DNA of 6,180 nt from Pseudomonadota bacterium (GTDB taxonomy: Bacteria > Pseudomonadota > Alphaproteobacteria > Rhizobiales > Kaistiaceae), in NCBI GenBank assembly GCA_023391905.1, contig JAEWAD010000242.1, forward strand, positions 1 to 6,180, written 5' to 3'. Positions 1 to 5,789 of this stretch are shown piece after piece. The stretch's first letter is position 1, and every line of letters begins with the position of its first letter. The translations under genes were made by a program, and so were the position numbers. A model generated the notes under the pieces. That model saw only the letters and a list, made by a program, of their open reading frames with translations. It did no database searches and was not told the DNA's origin.

Positions 1-432
1 GCGGCTCCCGCCGCCAGTGCCCCGGCCCAGCCGGATCCGGTCGCCGCCGCGCCCGAGCCAGAGGCTCCTCCGGTCGCTCGCACCCCGGAACCGGCCCCGG
101 CTCCCGCCAAGCCGCGCGCACAGCAGACCGCGTCGGCCCCGGAGCCCGCTCCGGCGGCGCCCCGCGCCAGCGCGCCGGCTTCCGGCGGCTTCGTCGTCCA
201 GGTGTCGTCGCAGCGCTCGGAAGACCAGGCCGTGGCCGCCTACCGCGCGATGCAGCGGAAGTTCCCCGGCATCCTCGGTGGCCAGGAGCCCAACATCGTG
301 CGAGCCGATCTCGGCGCCAAGGGCGTCTACTACCGCACCCGCGTGGGCCCGATGGCGACGCGCGACCAGGCCGTTTCGCTCTGCGAAAGCCTGCGTGCTG
401 CCGGCGGCGACTGCATCGTCCAGAAGAACTGA
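1..432 (+). CDS. SPOR-domain protein, C-terminal part (5' end outside window)
   Basis: Frame 1 is open from the first base to TGA at 430-432, giving the last 143 residues. Visible residues 1 to about 60 are a low-complexity Pro/Ala linker, typical of the tether between a membrane anchor and a C-terminal SPOR domain. Residues about 61-143 fit a SPOR domain: the opening strand GGFVVQVSS, a helix around RSEDQAVAAYRAMQ, the strand YYRTRVGP, a helix with DQAVSLCESL, and the ending GGDCIVQKN. Cys128 and Cys138 (window numbering) match the pair often seen in alphaproteobacterial SPOR domains and could form a disulfide. SPOR domains bind peptide-stripped peptidoglycan at the division septum, so a periplasmic septal role is inferred. 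The N-terminal anchor lies outside the window, so the full architecture is unknown. It is followed after 70 nt by nagZ, another peptidoglycan gene. Confidence 0.92.
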   Translation, partial: AAPAASAPAQPDPVAAAPEPEAPPVARTPEPAPAPAKPRAQQTASAPEPAPAAPRASAPASGGFVVQVSSQRSEDQAVAAYRAMQRKFPGILGGQEPNIVRADLGAKGVYYRTRVGPMATRDQAVSLCESLRAAGGDCIVQKN

Positions 433-443
433 CCGTGACCGAA

Positions 444-490
444 CGCGAGCGGCGGAATCTCCGCCGCTTGCGGTCCCGACGGCAAGCGGC
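444..490 (+). promoter_or_regulatory. Two overlapping, mutually exclusive hairpins between SPOR gene and nagZ
   Basis: Hairpin 1 pairs 444-456 with 460-472: 13 pairs including one G-T wobble, loop ATC. Hairpin 2 pairs GCCGCTTGC (463-471) with GCAAGCGGC (482-490): 9 perfect pairs, 10-nt loop. The 3' arm of hairpin 1 and the 5' arm of hairpin 2 share 463-471, so only one can form at a time. Hairpin 1 begins 11 nt after the SPOR stop. Neither is followed by a T-run, so a classical intrinsic terminator is not shown. Possible roles are 3'-end stabilisation of the SPOR message, factor-assisted termination, or attenuation before nagZ. The pairing is seen directly; any function is inferred. Confidence 0.6.
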
Positions 491-502
491 TAAGGCCGGA
501 GA

Positions 503-1537
503 ATGACCGCCAAAGCATTCATCTCGGGCTGCGCCGGCCGCAGCCTCACCGACGACGAGATTGCGTTCTTCCGCGATGAGCGGCCTTGGGCGCTGATCCT
601 GTTCAAGCGCAACATCGGTTCGCCCGAGGAGGTCTGCGACCTCGTCGCGACCTTCCGCGACGTGCTCGATGATCCCGATCGTCCGGTCCTGATCGACCAG
701 GAGGGCGGCCGGGTCCAGCGCATCGCGCCGCCGCATTGGCGCAATCGCCCGGCGGCCCGCTTCGCTGGCGACCTCTATGCCGAGGACCAGGCTGCCGGAC
801 GCCGCATGGCCTGGCTGCACGGGCGCCTGATCGCCTCCGACCTGATCGATCTCGGCATCACCGTCGATTGCCTTCCCGTGCTCGACGTCGGCACGCCGCA
901 GACGCATGCCGCAATCGGCAACCGCGCCTATGCCGAGGCGGCCGACGTGGTTTCGATCCTTGGCCGGGCCACCACCGAGGGCCTCGCCGCTGGTGGCGTG
1001 CTGCCGGTGATGAAGCACATGCCCGGTCATGGCCGGGCCACCGTCGACAGCCATTTGAGCCTGCCGGTCGTGGACGCCAGCCTGGCGACGCTGAAGGCCT
1101 CGGATTTCGCGCCGTTCCGGGCGCTCAATGATCTGCCCATGGCGATGACGGCCCATATCGTCTTCACCGCCGTCGATCCGGACCGGCCGGCGACGACCTC
1201 GCCCGTTGTCGTCGACGAGATCATCCGCGGCGCCATCGGCTTCGACGGCCTCCTGATGAGCGACGACCTGTCGATGAATGCATTGGGCGGCGATTTCGCC
1301 AGCCGCGCTGCGGCTGTGCTCGGGGCCGGTTGCGACATGGTCCTGCACTGCAACGGCGTGATGGACGAGATGCGGGACGTTGCCCGCGCCGTGCCCGAGC
1401 TGTCCGGCAGGGCGGCGGAGCGTGCGGAGGCGGCCCGCGCCGCGCGCAAGCCGCCGCACACGCTCGACCGCGAGGCGGCGGAGGCGGAATATGCCACCCT
1501 TGCCGAGCGTGCCGGCTGGCCGCCGGCGGCGGCCTGA
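503..1537 (+). CDS. nagZ: Beta-N-acetylhexosaminidase NagZ (GH3), peptidoglycan recycling
   Basis: A 344-residue cytoplasmic family-3 glycoside hydrolase of the usual NagZ length. NagZ removes GlcNAc from GlcNAc-1,6-anhydroMurNAc-peptides recovered from cell-wall turnover. Visible motifs are IDQEGGRVQR (64-73), the substrate-binding KHMPGHG (171-177), the Asp-Ser-His catalytic-loop motif (182-184), which supplies the family's Asp/His general acid-base dyad, and SDDLSM (253-258) with the nucleophilic Asp, most likely Asp254. No signal peptide is visible, as expected for a cytosolic enzyme. The ATG at 503 fits the family N-terminus. AAGG at 492-495 lies 7 nt upstream as a plausible ribosome binding site, whereas GGAG at 498-501 is too close to the start. 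The stop is only 6 nt before the scpA start, so the two are probably co-transcribed. In some bacteria NagZ products also induce AmpC beta-lactamase; nothing here bears on that. Confidence 0.97.
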   Translation: MTAKAFISGCAGRSLTDDEIAFFRDERPWALILFKRNIGSPEEVCDLVATFRDVLDDPDRPVLIDQEGGRVQRIAPPHWRNRPAARFAGDLYAEDQAAGRRMAWLHGRLIASDLIDLGITVDCLPVLDVGTPQTHAAIGNRAYAEAADVVSILGRATTEGLAAGGVLPVMKHMPGHGRATVDSHLSLPVVDASLATLKASDFAPFRALNDLPMAMTAHIVFTAVDPDRPATTSPVVVDEIIRGAIGFDGLLMSDDLSMNALGGDFASRAAAVLGAGCDMVLHCNGVMDEMRDVARAVPELSGRAAERAEAARAARKPPHTLDREAAEAEYATLAERAGWPPAAA

Positions 1538-1543
1538 GCGGAC

Positions 1544-2380
1544 GTGACGGGAATGGCCGGGACCAGTGACCAGAACGGCCAGAGCGATCTCTGGGAGATG
1601 GAGGGGCGCGGCGACCGCGCCGAGGCCGGGGCGGCGCTCGTCGTCGATGTCGACGGCTTCGAAGGCCCGCTCGACCTGCTGCTGGCGCTGGCCCGGACCC
1701 AGAAGGTCGATCTCGCCAAGGTCTCGATCCTGGCACTGGCCGAGCAATATCTCGCCTATATCGAGCATCTGCGGCAGCTGCGGCTGGAGCTCGCGGCAGA
1801 CTATCTCGTCATGGCGGCGTGGCTTGCCTATCTGAAATCCCGCCTGCTGTTGCCGGCGCCGGCCCCCGACGAGGAGCCGAGCGGCGAGGAGATGGCCGCC
1901 GCGCTGGCCTTCCGGCTGCGGCGCCTGGAGGCGATGCGTGACGCGTCGGCCAAGCTCGTCAACCGCGACAGGCTCGGCCGCGAGGTTTTCGCCCGCGGCA
2001 TGCCGGAACCGATCGAGGTCATCGACCACAGCGTCTATGGCGCCACGCTCTACGACCTGCTGAGCGCGTATGCCGGCCAGCGCCAGCGCCAGATGGTCTC
2101 GGTGGTGCATGTGCGCCGCCGGCAGGTGTGGTCGCTGGCGGAGGCGCGCGAGGTGCTGACGCGGATGATCGGCAGCATCGCGGACTGGACGCCGGTCGAC
2201 GTCTTCCTGTCGCCCTATGTGCTGACGCCGGAAATGCGGGCGACGGTGCTGGCGAGTTCGTTCAGCGCCAGCCTCGAGCTGGTGCGCGAGGGCAGGGTGG
2301 AGCTGCGCCAGACGGCGCCGTTCGCCTCGCTCTACATGCGCGATCGCGATGGCGGCCGCGCGGAGACCGATCATGACTGA
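1544..2380 (+). CDS. scpA: Segregation and condensation protein ScpA (kleisin)
   Basis: A 278-residue kleisin subunit of the bacterial SMC-ScpAB complex, which helps fold and segregate the chromosome. The family hallmark DGFEGPLDLLLALAR (about 37-51) is followed by the N-terminal helices (ILALAEQYL, 62-70; DYLVMAAWLAYLKSRLLLP, 86-104) expected to contact the SMC neck. An acidic middle linker (108-118) and a C-terminal winged-helix region (about 195-262, with SLELVREGRVELRQ) follow. The start is GTG 1544; ATG at 1553 (residue 4) is a close alternative. Neither has a clean ribosome site, so translation may be coupled to nagZ, which ends 6 nt upstream. ATG 1598 is unlikely, because the DLWE segment before it resembles what I recall of rhizobial ScpA N-termini. 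The 3' end overlaps scpB by 8 nt. Confidence 0.97.
   Translation: MTGMAGTSDQNGQSDLWEMEGRGDRAEAGAALVVDVDGFEGPLDLLLALARTQKVDLAKVSILALAEQYLAYIEHLRQLRLELAADYLVMAAWLAYLKSRLLLPAPAPDEEPSGEEMAAALAFRLRRLEAMRDASAKLVNRDRLGREVFARGMPEPIEVIDHSVYGATLYDLLSAYAGQRQRQMVSVVHVRRRQVWSLAEAREVLTRMIGSIADWTPVDVFLSPYVLTPEMRATVLASSFSASLELVREGRVELRQTAPFASLYMRDRDGGRAETDHD
2362..2365 (+). promoter_or_regulatory. Ribosome binding site that selects the scpB start
   Basis: GGAG lies 7 nt upstream of ATG 2373, inside the end of scpA. It favours this start over the in-frame ATG at 2349, eight codons earlier, which has no comparable site and would add a non-conserved MAAARRPI extension. Confidence 0.65.
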
Positions 2381-3062
2381 CCGATTGAACACCGAGGCCG
2401 GAAACCTGACGCTGCTCGCATCGGCCGAGCAGCGCATGGCACTGCGCATGGTCGAGGCCATGCTGTTCGCCAGTGCCCATCCGCTTTCGAAGGCGGAGCT
2501 GACGGCCCGGCTGCCGGAGGGCAGTGACGTCGACGCGCTGCTGCGCGAGATCGAGCACGCCTATTCGGGGCGCGGCGTGAATCTCGTGAAGGTCGCCGGC
2601 AAGTACATGTTCCGCACGGCGAGCGATCTCGCCTTCCTGCTGCAGCGCGACGCGCATGAGCAGAAGAAGCTGTCGCGCGCGGCGCTGGAGACGCTGGCGA
2701 TCATCGCCTACCACCAGCCCGTCACGCGCGCCGAGATCGAGGAGATCCGCGGCGTCTCCATTTCCAAGGGCACGATCGACGTGCTGATGGAGGCGGGTTG
2801 GATCCGCATGCGCGGCCGCCGGCGCTCGCCGGGCCGCCCGGTCACCTATGGCACCACGGAGGCCTTCCTCGTGCATTTCGGCCTCGAGGCGATCGGCGAC
2901 CTGCCGGGCCTCGACGAGCTGAAGGGGGCGGGGCTGCTCGACGGGCGTATCCCGCCCGGCTTCACCGTGCCGGAGCCGCGCGACGGCGACGCCCTGACCG
3001 ACGACGAGGACCCGCTCGATCCGGCCGATCTTCTGGCCGCCGGCCTGACCGATCACGACTAG
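2373..3062 (+). CDS. scpB: Segregation and condensation protein ScpB
   Basis: A 229-residue ScpB, which dimerises and binds the central region of ScpA in the SMC condensin complex on the nucleoid. The first winged-helix domain includes RMVEAMLFASAHPLSKAEL (25-43). The second carries the family signature LSRAALETLAIIAYHQPVTR (100-119) and EIEEIRGVSISKGTIDVLME (121-140). GRPVTYGTT (154-162) and FLVHFGLEAIGDLP (165-178) follow, also typical of ScpB. The tail from about residue 197 is acidic (DEDPLDPADLL) and probably disordered. The start and scpA stop overlap as ATGACTGA, a common arrangement for translational coupling that would help keep the two partners in balance. An upstream ATG at 2349 is possible but less likely. 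This gene appears to end the nagZ-scpAB transcription unit. Confidence 0.96.
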   Translation: MTDRLNTEAGNLTLLASAEQRMALRMVEAMLFASAHPLSKAELTARLPEGSDVDALLREIEHAYSGRGVNLVKVAGKYMFRTASDLAFLLQRDAHEQKKLSRAALETLAIIAYHQPVTRAEIEEIRGVSISKGTIDVLMEAGWIRMRGRRRSPGRPVTYGTTEAFLVHFGLEAIGDLPGLDELKGAGLLDGRIPPGFTVPEPRDGDALTDDEDPLDPADLLAAGLTDHD

Positions 3063-3090
3063 GCGGTCTTGGGCATACGGGTTGTTCGTC

Positions 3091-3121
3091 CCGTTTCTCT
3101 TCCTGGCGAGAAGAGCGACGG
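3091..3121 (+). terminator. Hairpin downstream of scpB, possible transcript end
   Basis: CTCTTC (3097-3102) pairs perfectly with GAAGAG (3110-3115) around a 7-nt loop. CCGT (3091-3094) pairs with ACGG (3118-3121), with one wobble and one mismatch between the two stems. It lies 28 nt after the scpB stop and before the candidate promoter of the next gene, the expected place for operon termination. No T-run follows, so it may instead be a 3' processing or stabilising structure. Confidence 0.4.
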
Positions 3122-3161
3122 CGTTCATCGCAATTCGTTGACCTTGTTTCTGGAGCTTCCC

Positions 3162-3189
3162 TTGCGTCGTCCATGCCGGATTCTATGAT
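3162..3189 (+). promoter_or_regulatory. Candidate sigma70-type promoter for the TAXI gene
   Basis: TTGCGT (3162-3167) and TATGAT (3184-3189) are separated by 16 nt. The -10 element matches 5 of 6 consensus bases; the -35 matches only its TTG. A transcript would begin near 3196, leaving a leader of about 45 nt. The surrounding 3063-3185 stretch looks less GC-rich than the genes on either side. A second TTGACC at 3138-3143 has no good -10 at proper spacing. Confidence 0.45.
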
Positions 3190-3239
3190 CCGGGCCGGGC
3201 GGGCCTTGATCGCGGCCGCGCGAATGTGGGGGGAGTGTC

Positions 3240-4220
3240 GTGGTCGAGCTTGTCCTGAACCGTCGCCATCTGTTGGCCGTCGGGCTTGGCGTGGTGTCTG
3301 CTGGGTTGCCTTATCGAGCCTTGGCCGAAGGCCCGATGCGGGCCGTGATCGTCTCGGGCGGCGTTGGCGGGGTGTTCTATCCATACGGCCAGATCCTGGC
3401 GAGCCTGCTGTCCGCCGCCGTGCCGACGCTGGCCGCGACGGGGCAGCTGACGCGCGGTTCGGTCGACAATGCCAGGCTCATCCATCGGGGCGAGGCGGAT
3501 ATCGGCTTTTCGACCCTCGATTCCGCCTATGACGCGGTCAACGGGCACGGCGCTTTTGCCAAGGACGGCAAGTTGGACCTGAGCGTCCTGGCCGTGCTCT
3601 ACGATTCCTACCTCCACATCGTTGCCGCCGGCGACAAGGGCATATCCCGGATCGGCGATCTCAAGGGGCGGAAGGTCTCCGTCGGATCGACAGGATCCTC
3701 GACGGAGACGATCGCCGATCGCGTCATGGCGGCGGCGGGGCTCGATCCGCACCAGGATGTCGAGCGCTACAATTTCGGCGTGGCGGAATCGGCGGACGCG
3801 CTGAAGGCAGGGCAGATCGACGCCTTCTTCTGGATCGGCGGCGTGCCGACCGCGGCGGTGTCGAAACTGGCCGCAGCCAGCCAGCCGAAGCTTGTCTTTC
3901 TGCCGACCGAGAACGTCGAAGCGATCGAGAAGGAGTATCCGGGCGTCTATCGCGCCTCCGTCCTGCCCGGCAGCGCCTATGACGGGATGACGGAGGACGT
4001 TCCGTGCCTCGGCGTCGCGAATGTGCTGATCGTGTCGGCGAAGGCGGACGACCGCTTCGTGACGACCGTGCTCGACGGCATCTTCGCCAATGTCGAATTG
4101 ATCCGCGGCTCCCATCCCGAGGCCAGGAAGCTTTCTATCGACAGCGCGGCGGTGCGGACGCCGGTGCCGTTCCATCCGGCGGCCGAGGCCTACTACGCGT
4201 CGAAGGGGGCGCTGAAATAG
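3240..4220 (+). CDS. TAXI-family solute-binding protein (TRAP transporter type) with Tat-like signal peptide
   Basis: A 326-residue periplasmic binding protein of the TAXI family, which normally hands small organic solutes (glutamate-like or other carboxylates in studied cases) to a TRAP permease. Residues 1-29 form a signal peptide: NRRHLL (7-12) resembles a twin-arginine motif, followed by a hydrophobic stretch (11-23), Arg26 before the cleavage site, and an Ala-Leu-Ala site (27-29). Family features are GGVGGVFYPYGQILASLL (40-57), RGSVDNARLIHRGEADIGF (72-90), DLKGRKVSVGSTGSSTET (140-157), AESADALKAGQIDAFFWIGG (182-201) and DVPCLGVANVLIV (253-265). GTG 3240 is preceded by a G-run and GGAG (3228-3235) with 4-nt spacing. 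No DctQ/DctM-type permease is adjacent, which is unusual; an ABC ATPase follows after 54 nt. The ligand cannot be predicted. Confidence 0.92.
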   Translation: MVELVLNRRHLLAVGLGVVSAGLPYRALAEGPMRAVIVSGGVGGVFYPYGQILASLLSAAVPTLAATGQLTRGSVDNARLIHRGEADIGFSTLDSAYDAVNGHGAFAKDGKLDLSVLAVLYDSYLHIVAAGDKGISRIGDLKGRKVSVGSTGSSTETIADRVMAAAGLDPHQDVERYNFGVAESADALKAGQIDAFFWIGGVPTAAVSKLAAASQPKLVFLPTENVEAIEKEYPGVYRASVLPGSAYDGMTEDVPCLGVANVLIVSAKADDRFVTTVLDGIFANVELIRGSHPEARKLSIDSAAVRTPVPFHPAAEAYYASKGALK

Positions 4221-4223
4221 CAA

Positions 4224-4251
4224 CGCCGCCTGCGCGAACTCGACGGCGGCG
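4224..4251 (+). other. Small inverted repeat between TAXI and ABC genes
   Basis: CGCCGCC (4224-4230) and GGCGGCG (4245-4251) can form a 7-bp stem with a 14-nt loop, 3 nt after the TAXI stop. No T-run follows (GCCTTCACCC), so termination here is doubtful. It could reduce read-through or set the relative expression of the two genes. Such repeats also arise by chance in GC-rich DNA. Confidence 0.3.
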
Positions 4252-4274
4252 CCTTCACCCGCTAAACCGCATGC

Positions 4275-5390
4275 ATGAGCGCAAGCACCCAATGGATTGA
4301 ACGCACCGCCTGGGGACGTCGCGGCACCGCCGGTGTCGCCATCGCCGCCAAGCTCGGTTTTGACGGCGTCACGCATCACTACGGCGACGCGCCGTCGCTG
4401 CGCGGCATCAAGCTGGAAATCGAGCCGGGCGAGGTGATCTGCCTGCTCGGGCGGTCGGGCTGCGGCAAGACGACCCTGCTGCGCGTCACCGCCGGGCTCG
4501 AGCGCCCGTCGGGCGGGCGCATCACGGTGAACGGTCGCGAGATGGCCGGCCCCACGACCTTCGTGCCACCGGAGAAGCGCGGCGTCGGCTTGATGTTCCA
4601 GGACTATGCGCTGTTTCCGCACATGACGATCCTGAAGAACGTCATCTACGGGCTCGACGACCTGCCGCGCGCCGAGGCGGAACGACAGGGACGCCTGGTG
4701 CTCCAGCGCGTCGGCCTGGACGGCTATGCCGCCGCGCATCCGCACGCCCTTTCGGGCGGCGAGCAGCAGCGCGTGGCGCTCGCGCGGGCCATCGCGCCGC
4801 GCCCCTCCATGCTGCTGATGGACGAGCCGTTCTCGGGCCTCGACAAGCGTCTGCGCGATCACGTGCGCGAAGAGACCATGGCGATCATCCGCGAGACGCG
4901 CGCCACCTGCATCATCGTCACGCATGATCCGGAGGAGGCGATGCGGATGGGCGACCGCATCGCGCTGATGCGGCATGGCCGGCTGCTCCAGGTCGGCACG
5001 GCGCGGCAGCTCTATGAAAAGCCGGTCGATCTCTACGCGGCGCGCTTCTTCTCCGAGCTCAACGAGTTCGAGACGACGGTGAAGAACGGTCGCGCCGAGA
5101 CCGCGATGGGCACGTTCAGCGCGCATGGCCATGCCGACGGCGCCGCGGTCGTGGTGGGCGTCCGCCCGCAGGGCGTCGGCTTCGCCATAGCCGGCGACGG
5201 CGTGCCGGGCCGGATCGTCGGCCATCAGTTCCTCGGCGAGGTGGACCTTCTGAGCGTGGCGATCGACGGCAGCGAGCGGCCGGTGCGGGTGCGGACGCGG
5301 GACAACGTCGTGCCGTTCACGGTCGGCAGCACGGTCTGGCTCACCGCGGATCCGCGCGACGTTCTCGTGTTTGCCAAAGAGTCGGAATAA
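4275..5390 (+). CDS. ABC transporter ATP-binding protein, FbpC/PotA-like importer ATPase
   Basis: A 371-residue cytoplasmic ATPase that would energise an ABC importer. All catalytic motifs are intact: Walker A GRSGCGKT (59-66), Q-loop Gln109 in MFQDYALFP, signature LSGGEQQ (159-165), Walker B MLLMDEP (179-185), D-loop SGLD (187-190) and switch His217 in VTHD. The C-terminal part (about 290-366), with VGVRPQGV (294-301), is a TOBE-like regulatory domain of the iron, polyamine and thiamine importer ATPases; FbpC-like is the closest feel but the substrate is not established. The first 26 residues precede the conserved fold and look variable. ATG 4275 is the only conventional start after the in-frame stop at 4263 and before the ATPase fold, yet no clear ribosome site precedes it. 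No permease or ABC-type binding protein is adjacent, so membrane partners must lie elsewhere. Confidence 0.94.
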   Translation: MSASTQWIERTAWGRRGTAGVAIAAKLGFDGVTHHYGDAPSLRGIKLEIEPGEVICLLGRSGCGKTTLLRVTAGLERPSGGRITVNGREMAGPTTFVPPEKRGVGLMFQDYALFPHMTILKNVIYGLDDLPRAEAERQGRLVLQRVGLDGYAAAHPHALSGGEQQRVALARAIAPRPSMLLMDEPFSGLDKRLRDHVREETMAIIRETRATCIIVTHDPEEAMRMGDRIALMRHGRLLQVGTARQLYEKPVDLYAARFFSELNEFETTVKNGRAETAMGTFSAHGHADGAAVVVGVRPQGVGFAIAGDGVPGRIVGHQFLGEVDLLSVAIDGSERPVRVRTRDNVVPFTVGSTVWLTADPRDVLVFAKESE

Positions 5391-5415
5391 CCCTACATGC
5401 GGTTGACGAGGTTGG

Positions 5416-5444
5416 TTGCGGCCGCAGGGTCCGTCTGCGATAGT
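5416..5444 (+). promoter_or_regulatory. Weak candidate promoter for the tat genes
   Basis: TTGCGG (5416-5421) and GATAGT (5439-5444) are 17 nt apart. The -10 matches 4 of 6 consensus bases, the -35 only TTG. The perfect palindrome TGCGGCCGCA (5417-5426) overlaps the -35 and could be an operator, or chance in GC-rich DNA. A start near 5451 would leave a leader of about 38 nt. A better -35 (TTGACG, 5403-5408) has no matching -10. Confidence 0.3.
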
Positions 5445-5453
5445 CGCGCACCA

Positions 5454-5474
5454 AACGCACGCTGCGTTATTTTT
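5454..5474 (+). terminator. Terminator-like hairpin with T-run just upstream of tatA
   Basis: AACGCA (5454-5459) pairs with TGCGTT (5463-5468) around a CGC loop and is followed by A and five T (5470-5474). It could end the upstream ABC transcript. It could also act as an attenuator or 5' stabilising stem in the tatA leader, since the tatA ribosome site begins 3 nt later. The stem is only 6 bp, so strength is modest. Confidence 0.4.
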
Positions 5475-5476
5475 GT

Positions 5477-5480
5477 GGAG
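5477..5480 (+). promoter_or_regulatory. tatA ribosome binding site
   Basis: GGAG lies 8 nt before ATG 5489, which supports that start over the TTG one codon earlier at 5486. It directly abuts another ATG at 5481, too close to serve it. Confidence 0.7.
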
Positions 5481-5488
5481 ATGAGTTG

Positions 5489-5713
5489 ATGGGTTCTTTC
5501 AGCATCTGGCACTGGCTGATCGTGCTGGTGATCGTTCTCCTGCTGTTCGGCAAGGGGAAGATTTCGGATGTGATGGGTGACATGGCGAAGGGCGTCAAGA
5601 GCTTCAAGAAGGGGCTCGCCGATGACGACGACACCGCCGAGAAGCCGACGATCGACCATAAGCCCGCCGACGTCGTCTCGCCGAAGTCCGACGAGAAGAC
5701 CCGCGCCAGCTAA
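5489..5713 (+). CDS. tatA: Twin-arginine translocase subunit TatA
   Basis: A 74-residue inner-membrane protein that oligomerises to let folded Tat substrates cross the membrane. The N-terminus MGSFSIWHW matches the family. One transmembrane helix spans about residues 6-20 and ends in the conserved Phe20-Gly21 hinge (FGKGK), followed by the amphipathic helix KISDVMGDMAKGVKSFKKGL (24-43) and an acidic, polar tail with DDDD at 46-49. Position 8, Gln in E. coli TatA, is His here, keeping a polar residue in the membrane helix. ATG 5489 is chosen because of GGAG 8 nt upstream and the family length. It is followed by tatB after 76 nt; tatC is expected beyond the window. The preceding 98 nt hold a hairpin and a weak promoter candidate, so it may be expressed apart from the ABC gene. 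Confidence 0.97.
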   Translation: MGSFSIWHWLIVLVIVLLLFGKGKISDVMGDMAKGVKSFKKGLADDDDTAEKPTIDHKPADVVSPKSDEKTRAS

Positions 5714-5742
5714 GGCCTGAAGAAGGGCCGCGACGCTCGTCC

Positions 5743-5765
5743 GGATCCGCGCTCTGTGCGGGTCC
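5743..5765 (+). other. Hairpin in the tatA-tatB spacer
   Basis: GGATCCGC (5743-5750) pairs with GCGGGTCC (5758-5765) through 8 pairs including one T-G wobble, loop GCTCTGT. No T-run follows. A smaller GGCC/GGCC stem lies at 5714-5729. Such a spacer structure could protect the tatA message or limit read-through into tatB, which would suit the known excess of TatA over TatB. The effect is inferred. Confidence 0.4.
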
Positions 5766-5789
5766 AGGTAGGCCGGTCGGTGTGAGACT

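Noticed and set aside
17..493. 158-codon plus-strand frame in another phase over the SPOR gene
   Set aside because: Arg/Pro/Ser-rich composition shadow; frame 1 encodes the recognisable SPOR domain and ends properly at 432.
3047..3068. GACCG/CGGTC stem across the scpB stop codon as a terminator
   Set aside because: Only 5 bp with a 12-nt loop and two T after it; weaker than the hairpin at 3091-3121.
2262..3128. 288-codon open frame on the minus strand over scpB
   Set aside because: No domain-like pattern, and scpB on the plus strand is clearly real, so this is a composition shadow.
3211..3220. Palindrome CGCGGCCGCG in the TAXI leader, sharing a core with TGCGGCCGCA at 5417-5426, as a shared operator
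   Set aside because: The core GCGGCCGC also occurs inside coding DNA (for example near 2812), so it is expected from base composition.
4271..4300. Nine-residue reading frame starting at ATG 4271, overlapping the ABC start, as a possible leader peptide
   Set aside because: No ribosome site, no run of one regulatory amino acid and no attenuator structure after it.
3183..5225. 680-codon open frame on the minus strand across the TAXI and ABC genes
   Set aside because: Its product is rich in Arg, Ala, His and Asp with no recognisable domain, and both plus-strand genes beneath it carry full family motifs. Long antisense frames are expected in DNA this GC-rich.
5481..5489. Two-codon ATG-AGT-TGA reading frame overlapping the tatA start by one base
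   Set aside because: The ribosome site GGAG directly abuts this ATG, leaving no spacing for initiation, while it is well placed for tatA. Most likely coincidence.
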